Shown here: positions 57,700-64,000 of the stretch, in pieces
How positions within the stretch are numbered: position 1 is the stretch's first letter
How the letters are laid out: each line of letters starts with the position of its first letter
Assembly (NCBI RefSeq): GCF_000005505.3
Contig: NC_016133.3
Coordinates: forward strand, 14,818,001 to 14,882,000
Direction: 5' to 3'
Source: Brachypodium distachyon
Taxonomy: Eukaryota > Streptophyta > Magnoliopsida > Poales > Poaceae
DNA: 64,000 nucleotides
Notes under the pieces: generated by a model
Told to the model about the DNA's origin: nothing
The model's database searches: none
What the model saw: only the letters and a program-made list of their open reading frames with translations
Position numbers and translations under genes: made by a program

Positions 57700-58500
57700 C
57701 GAAAAAAAAAGTAGTATAAGAAAAAAAAACGCACGAGTAGCACGTGCTCTTTTTAATTTACCAAACCAGGCAAAAAAGGCCTAATAAAGATGACACGAGG
57801 AGTGCGCTGCTTCCCAGCAGGCCAGGGCCGGGCGACATGATCCATTGACAAGGTGACAACCAAGCAAAGCAAAGCTCCATGCATCCCCAGCGGGGCCTCG
57901 AATCCGAATCCCCCCCTGCAGAGCTGGCCGCCAGGTAGAAGACAACGCATCGTGCTCCGGCCACTCCGCCATTGACAAGCCAGCACCAAGCACCGGCTGA
58001 CGTGGCCGCCTTTCGCCTAGCTGTAAAGCCACGCTGGCCCACCATTGCGGCCGGTGCAGGTGGTCGTCTTCATGGATATATACGCATCGCATCGCCGTAA
58101 AAAACTCCCTTTCGTGTGGTTCTCTGCTCCCTTTAATTTCGTCCTTCTGAGCTAGCCAAGCATGTGATACGTATGCAGCATGCAGGCAGGCAATTAAATA
58201 AAGTCTTTTTGGGCGAGCACCTGATGATCGATGGGCCTGCGAGCGCATATATGCTTAATTACCTTGGATCGCTCTCGATCTCAGTCTACCTCACTCCTCC
58301 ACTGCGCTAGCTAAATTGACCGGTGCAGTGTTTCGATAGGTTGGACGCCTTCCCGATCGATACGAGCATATGTGCATATGCCAAAGGTAAAAGGAGAAAA
58401 CGAGTACGTGAGCAACGAGAGCTATGTGTAAGACAAGCGAATGTGCTTACAGAAGAGCTAGGTACTCCCCCTATATTCACTATATTCAAAAATATAAACA
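57700..58500. other. Intergenic stretch, no recognised gene
   Basis: 57.78-58.3 kb is GC-rich with frames on the minus strand up to 155 codons, without motifs. Confidence 0.4.
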
Positions 58501-58513
58501 ACTACTCTGTTCT

Positions 58514-58740
58514 TAATTCTCCCCCTCCGATCCATAAAAAGTGTCGCCCGGGGAGTATGAGATATGTACTTTGTTCTATGTCAAACTTTTATAAAGTCTG
58601 ACAAAATTCATAGAAATATATACTACTCCCTCTGATCCTAAATTCTTGACTCAAATTTTCTTAAATATGGATGTATCTATTCTTAAAAAGCTTCTAAATA
58701 CATGTAATATTTCGACAACAATTTAGAATCGGAGGGAGTA
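58514..58740. mobile_element. Stowaway MITE (58626-58738) next to a partial one
   Basis: The complete copy has ends ctccctctgatcctaaattc / atttagaatcggagggag with TA flanks (58624-58625, 58739-58740), 113 bp. Just upstream, ctccccctccgatccataaaaagtgtcgccc is one end of the family seen at 44295. Confidence 0.8.
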
Positions 58741-58749
58741 CCACATCTA

Positions 58750-60200
58750 CAAAAGCTAGAGCATTATATTAGGAACAAAGTGAGTAGTTAAGATTTATGG
58801 TACTCATCACCGGCACTATAATTACACGCTCCAGGAAAAAAAATGGCATGCATGCGTACATTCTGTTCACTTCTTTTCCCTATATAAAGTCGTATTCACC
58901 AGTAGTACACCAATTTCTAGAGGGAACAAAGGAATTGCCTGTCATTATTTGATAATTACACGCGTATTGATGTTCTTGGAGTAGTACTGTTATTCGGCCT
59001 TATCCCGTAATTAATCAGTATATATTGGTTGCATATATCTTTTCTACAGAAATCTTCAGCATTCTTCTAAGACAAATAAGATCGCAAAATCCTCTCCATT
59101 AATTTTGACCTAAACATAGTTTCGGCTACTGTAGAGTTATTTGGCTACGGATAATGTTCGTATCGACTGCCAATGAAATTAACCTCATATTTTACCGCCA
59201 ACAAAAATATAAAAAAAGAGCGTAAAAATAATAATTCTGCGGCTAAGAATCGTCGGTAGCTTCTCGACCGTCTGATCCAGAATCTGTGACCCGATCGATC
59301 AGTCGCTCTCGCACGTGAGATCACTCACCTTTTTTTCTTTCCAAATTGAGGCACGGGCTACTAGCTACAGCCAGCCCTACTCCCTGGGCAACTGGGCTTA
59401 TTCTTCCAGAAGCTTTCAAATAACTCGGCATACAAAATCTCTGCCCTCTCCCGTTGCTCGTACGTGCTGCTAAGACGTAGTTTTAGTTGTTCTCTGCCCA
59501 TAAGATATCTTACCCGCGATACAAGATATTGGCTGGCCGTGGTAGCTAGGTAGCTACAGTCAAGGTGCAAAAAGAGAAGCCTCTCAGCTAAGTATGCTCG
59601 AATATTTTTCGTCTAGCTAGGCTGGGGCGAGCTGAAAATGCTGCGCCCGCAGGCGAAGGACGCTAGCTGCTCTTCATCACACTATAAAACATGCAACCAA
59701 GGAGCATCATCAGATATTTTGGGTCTACGTACCAGACAAGGGACCAGACATACCCACAGTGCCCATATCAGCGTTTTGTACCTATGTAACATATAGTCGT
59801 CGAGGAAATATGATGAAACCGTTTCTTACGCTAGATAGTGTGCACAAATCAATAGAAAAGTTATCAAACCTCGATCTCTCTCTCGAATGTATTAAATCAC
59901 ACAACTAATTTAGATACAACAGCAGACAATGCATTGGTCTGGTTGTACCTGATATCTATCGTGCACCAATTAAGAAACAATATAAGAGATAAATGCACTA
60001 GGAGAGGCCTCGGTAAGAACACAATCATGTTTTTTTACCACTAATCCGTTGTGCAAAGTCACACACAAATAACATGATATGTCCGTTGCACAGAGTGTTT
60101 TCCTTTTTTTTCCACAATGACCAAGATTAGATCTTGATACACACAAATAACGTGATATGGAGGAGTTAGTGTATTTACTCCTTCTACCAAGATTAGATCT
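58750..60200. other. Intergenic AT-rich stretch with short direct repeats
   Basis: accaagattagatcttgatac occurs at about 60119-60139 and 60186-60206, and acacacaaataac(a/g)tgatatg at about 60062 and 60139. No gene. Confidence 0.5.
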
Positions 60201-60225
60201 TGATACTCATATGTAAAGGTTGTGT

Positions 60226-61070
60226 ACTCGTTGGATGGTGTGAAGGCACCCGGGGAAGTGAAACTCTCCCCCCAAAAAAATTAGGCAATGCATCCCGCGC
60301 TTTCGACCATCTTGTCCCTCCCGTGAGGGGCACCGGGGGCAAAAGCCCTAGTCGAAGCCTCAAAACTCTTCTTCTCCCCCACCGGCCACCAAAGATACTT
60401 GTCATTGTGGTGACGGGACTCCATCCCGCTTGTCAGTTGCCAACGGTGTGGAGGATGATGATGGGCATCCAAGATCCATTATGTTCTCTCCCTGAAATTT
60501 AGACGACAACCAATGAGATGCTATTATGTGGGTAGTGGTGCTTGATTCTGGTTGGGAGATCAGTTGATGGCAACATATGCAGGCTTTGCGGTCGTTGATC
60601 GAGCATGGTAGGCTAGCTTCACGGTGTACCAGAGGGCCCAACATCAGCCTGATAGTCCATCCTGACTATGATGCCACTGCGAAGAACCGCTAACGCAACC
60701 AAGAGGGAGAGGTGGGGTTCACTTACCCCAAGGGTTCGTGGTTGGATGCACGCATGCTGGCAGGTCCAAGTCACATGAAAGCGGAAGTAGAGGATGACCA
60801 CATCATCGAAGAATGCCACAAGCACGCACCGACACAAAATGAGGTTGCTAGTGGTGAGCTGCATTTGATCGAATGGCTAGGGTTTGTGCAGGGCCACGAG
60901 AGAAGGGGTCGCCGTTTGAAATTCTCTGCTGGGATAGATGACATTTGTCCCATTCAATATTGAAATCGTAGGCCCACTATGATGATGAAGAGAAGAGCAG
61001 ACAAATATGTGACAAAAGAAGTAGGCGGAGTTGCCCATGAAACAAGCACGAGTCAGATGTCGTAAAACGA
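60226..61070. other. Repeat-like block without identified ends
   Basis: 60.23-60.96 kb is GC-balanced text with frames on both strands (up to 100 codons) but no domain. It looks like an old transposon body. Confidence 0.35.
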
Positions 61071-61076
61071 GAATCG

Positions 61077-61192
61077 TACTCCCTTCGTCCCATATTAAGT
61101 GACTCAAATTTGGCTAAATATGGATGTATCTATACCTAAAAAACGTCTAGATACATGTAATAGAAAGTCGCTTAATATGAGACGGAGGAGTA
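61077..61192. mobile_element. Stowaway MITE, 112 bp
   Basis: 61079-61190, ctcccttcgtcccatattaag ... cttaatatgagacggaggag with TA flanks; same interior family as 18919-19030. Confidence 0.88.
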
Positions 61193-61382
61193 TCAAACAA
61201 GCGAAGGAAATGTGCACGTGTATGAACTTTCAAACAGGTTTCGGCGGCCGGCAACACGAATTTTCTGAATACCCAACGGTTTCCGTAGAATGTTTTGCTA
61301 AATCTTTTCGAATGTTTTGCTAATTAAATTTTCTGAACACGAATGTTTGCACGTGCCACGTGCTGCCGTGCATCACGCACGT

Positions 61383-61466
61383 AAAATGGGGCCCACACTT
61401 TTTTTTAAGGAAAGAAAATCCATTAACACAGCGGTAGCACAGGTATACAAAATGGGGGCCCACACT
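61383..61466 (-). mobile_element. 5'-truncated LINE-like insertion with 17-18 bp target duplication
   Basis: aaaatgggg(g)cccacact at 61383-61399 and 61449-61466 flanks a 49 bp insert. On the minus strand it reads ...gtgttaatggattttctttcctt plus an A tail. Confidence 0.7.
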
Positions 61467-62074
61467 ATTGTGGATAGGGCGTGGTATATATACGTACAAC
61501 GGGGACGAGCGTATAGCGCGGCGACATACGTGCGTACGTATCTGGGTGACCGTGTCCTGCTGTACTCCTATGCTAACTGCTGTATACGTACGCCTCTCAC
61601 GACCGATGGCCCCAAGGCCCCCAACATGATACTCTCCCAGCCGTCCACGTGTCCCCCCTAGCTCTCTCGCAAAAACAAACAAAAGCCCTTATCGTCCCAG
61701 CGAATCGAAGGCGCAGCGTAACGAAAAAAAGAAACCGCCCTTATTTTATTTCCTCTCGGCAAAATAAAAGGAACTGCCCTTATAATTTCCTCCCTGCAGG
61801 ATAAAAGGAACAGCCCTTATCTCATCTCACCCTACCCCGGATAAAGGCAAAGATATATCAGTCCGTTTTGGATAGTAGTTACAGTACGGACTGCGTAATT
61901 TTTTTTGAGGAATGATCAGTAATAGTAGTTATTTAGTTTAACCACGCAACGTAATCTGTAAATTAACTCCTTTCCCTTCTTCCTCCGCCCCCGCGAGAGA
62001 GAGAGAAAGAAAGAAAGAAAAGCGAGACGACCCCCCGGGAGGAGAGATTCTCCCCGAACTGCCCCTGCGGCGCG

Positions 62075-62088
62075 GGTATATATACGCG
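62075..62088 (+). promoter_or_regulatory. TATA box of the NPF6 nitrate transporter gene
   Basis: TATATATA at 62077-62084, about 150 bp before the ATG at 62235, in a GC-rich core promoter (cgcgggtatatatacgcgag). Confidence 0.75.
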
Positions 62089-62234
62089 AGCCCGCCGCCC
62101 CTCCCAAACCCGCCACAGAGAACTCAAACACACAAACATCGGCCAATCAAGTCCTCAACGGTACTCCAGAGCTCGCCGCAGGCGCAGCCAGATCCTCTTC
62201 CTAATCCTCGCCGGCGAAGGGCAAAGAGGGCAAG

Positions 62235-64000
62235 ATGGTGGGGCTTATCCCGCAGACCAATGCGGCGGCGGAGGTGCTCGGCGACGCCTGGGACTACCGC
62301 GGCCGCCCCGCCGCCCGCGTCTCCACCGGCCGCTGGGGCGCCGCCGCCATGATCCTAGGTATTTATTCACACGGAACCCCCTCCCTCACAATCTGTTTCT
62401 AGTTCGAGGAGGGGATTTGAATCGAGGGAGTCGTTGATTGATTGGTTGAGATGGGATTTAATTGATTAATTTGGGGGGTGAATGTGTGAATTTTGTTCGG
62501 TCGTTGCAGTGGCGGAGCTGAACGAGAGGCTGACGACGCTGGGGATCGCGGTGAACCTGGTGACGTACCTGACGGCGACGATGCACGTCGGCAACGCGGA
62601 GGCGGCCAACGTCGTCACAAACTTCATGGGCACGTCCTTCATGCTCTGCCTCCTCGGCGGCTTCGTCGCCGACTCCTTCCTCGGACGCTTCCTCACCATC
62701 GCCATCTTCACCGCCATCCAGGCATCCGTGAGTACATACAACTGCTCCCTCTTTTACTCTACTCTCGTGTTGCCAGCTCCTGGCCGGCCGGCCGTGAAAG
62801 CTGCAGACTCGTGCTTAAGATTTTAAAAGATTCGTTTTAATTTATTGTTGTTGTTGATTGATTCTGTCTCTTGAGCTAGAGCATAGGAAGGTGGTTACTA
62901 GTACTACTACTGCTACTACTAGTTGTTAGTTATTTTAGCTAAATAAGGGAAATATCTGGGCGTTTTTAAATTTACTTTTTACGGTGTACATAATTAGTTA
63001 ACGAAGATGCTCTTGTGAAAAAGAACGGGCAACAGAAGAACAGTGTTTACTTACTATGTTTACTCATCATGGGCACGTTCATCCTGATTATTCACGAGCC
63101 TAATACCTCCAAGAAAACGGATGGATCGATCCATCCATGCCGGCCGTATGGGTCCATACAGCATGACACACAGTTGCAATTTGCAAAGCATTTAAATCTC
63201 TCTACCCAAAAGTAAATTTGTTCGTCTGTTTTTTGAGAGTTATTACCAATTCAGATAAGATCGATCAGGCCCAGATATTTTTGCTCATTTTATTAAGCTT
63301 TGATTAATCCGTTCATCCCTCAAAAACAGTTTTGAATCGGTCGAAGTGGTGGCAGTAGCAAATAAGGAAACTGTAAAATTTTCTAAACAAATATGTCCAT
63401 CTCCCATGCAGGGCGTGACGATCCTGACGATCTCGACGGCGGCGCCGGGGCTGCGCCCGGCGTCGTGCACGCCGTCTTCCTCGTCTCCGGTGTGCGCGCG
63501 CGCGTCGGGGGCGCAGCTCGGCATCCTCTACGCCGCGCTCTACCTGACGGCGCTCGGCACCGGCGGGCTCAAGTCCAGCGTGTCCGGCTTCGGCTCCGAC
63601 CAGTTCGACGAGTCCAACGACACGGAGAAGTCCCAGATGATGCGCTTCTTCAACTGGTTCTTCTTCTTCATCTCGCTGGGGTCGCTCCTGGCGGTCACCG
63701 TGCTGGTCTACGTCCAGGACAACCTGGGCCGGCCATGGGGGTACGGCGCCTGCGCCGCCGCCATCGCCGTGGGGCTCGTCGTCTTCCTTGCCGGCACCAG
63801 GCGGTACCGGTTCAAGAAGCTCGCCGGCAGCCCGCTGACACAGATCGCCGCCGTGGTGGTTGCTGCCTGGAGGAAGAGGAAACTTCCGCTCCCTGCGGAG
63901 CCCGACATGCTTTACGACATCGACGTAGGGAAGGCCGCCGCCGCCGATGAGGCCGGGAATGGCAAGAAGAGCAAGCTCAAGGAACGCATCCCCCACACCA
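62235..64000 (+). CDS. NRT1.1/NPF6-type dual-affinity nitrate transporter, N-terminal half
   Basis: Exons 62235-62358, 62510-62727 and 63412 to the window edge (introns GT-AG, phases 1 and 0). The visible 310 residues start MVGLIPQTNAAAEVLGDAWDYRGRPAARVSTGRWGAAAMI-type sequence, then the proton-coupling ExxER motif (E44-LNE-R48), helices containing TNFMGTSFMLCLLGGFVADSFLGRFLTIAIF, LYLTALGTGGLKSSVSGFGSDQFDE, and the start of the cytosolic linker. Thr104 aligns with Thr101 of Arabidopsis NRT1.1/CHL1, the CIPK23 phosphorylation site that switches affinity. NPF6 members move nitrate with protons at the plasma membrane and also sense nitrate. The C-terminal half, including the nitrate-binding His, lies outside. 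Very GC-rich third codon positions. Which grass paralogue (NPF6.3, 6.4 or 6.5) is unresolved. Confidence 0.93.

Noticed and set aside
63313..63996. 227-codon minus-strand frame at the right edge
   Set aside because: Antisense shadow of the GC-rich nitrate transporter exon.

Overview
The window looks like nuclear DNA of a grass, probably a pooid such as Brachypodium or a relative. The evidence is a split between AT-biased and very GC-rich coding exons, dense Stowaway-type MITEs, CACTA, hAT, Mutator-like, PIF/Harbinger and Helitron insertions, and recognisable plant proteins. The species call is inference.

Layout. Positions 1-528 (minus strand) hold the 5' end of a glycerol-3-phosphate/organophosphate antiporter gene that runs off the left edge; its 5'UTR probably carries an intron to about 1.58 kb. 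A Gypsy-like LTR follows (2.05-3.06 kb). Between 9.7 and 19.4 kb lie two clear paralogues, and one doubtful third, of a tiny membrane protein of the STMP1/DUF4535 type, all on the minus strand. A decayed CACTA element with a broken TNP2 transposase (13.6-16.9 kb) sits among them, followed by a 1.3 kb Helitron (20.36-21.67 kb). A tandem duplication of about 2 kb (22.8-24.7 and 26.8-28.9 kb) carries two genes for secreted RGF/GLV/CLEL (root meristem growth factor) peptide precursors; the second seems to have lost its splice donor. A 1.86 kb non-autonomous CACTA (28.89-30.75 kb) and a 448 bp hAT (30.95-31.40 kb), each with perfect target duplications, end the accessory left half.

32.25-41.4 kb is the complete 14-exon gene for RPB1, the largest subunit of RNA polymerase II (1862 codons by my splice model). 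The next 21 kb (41.4-62.0 kb) shows no convincing protein gene; it holds MITEs, a 532 bp Mutator-like foldback element, an 896 bp PIF/Harbinger-like element, low-complexity tracts and undescribed sequence. At 62.24 kb an NRT1.1/NPF6-type nitrate transporter gene begins and runs off the right edge.

The genes do not form one pathway: they are independent nuclear genes for transcription, phosphate-ester transport, nitrate transport, a mitochondrial-type micropeptide and secreted peptide hormones. The most unusual pattern is a scatter of very short poly(A)-bearing insertions (about 11-80 bp), each flanked by a 12-19 bp target duplication. They read as extremely 5'-truncated LINE insertions. For one, possibly two, the duplicated RGF block supplies the empty site.
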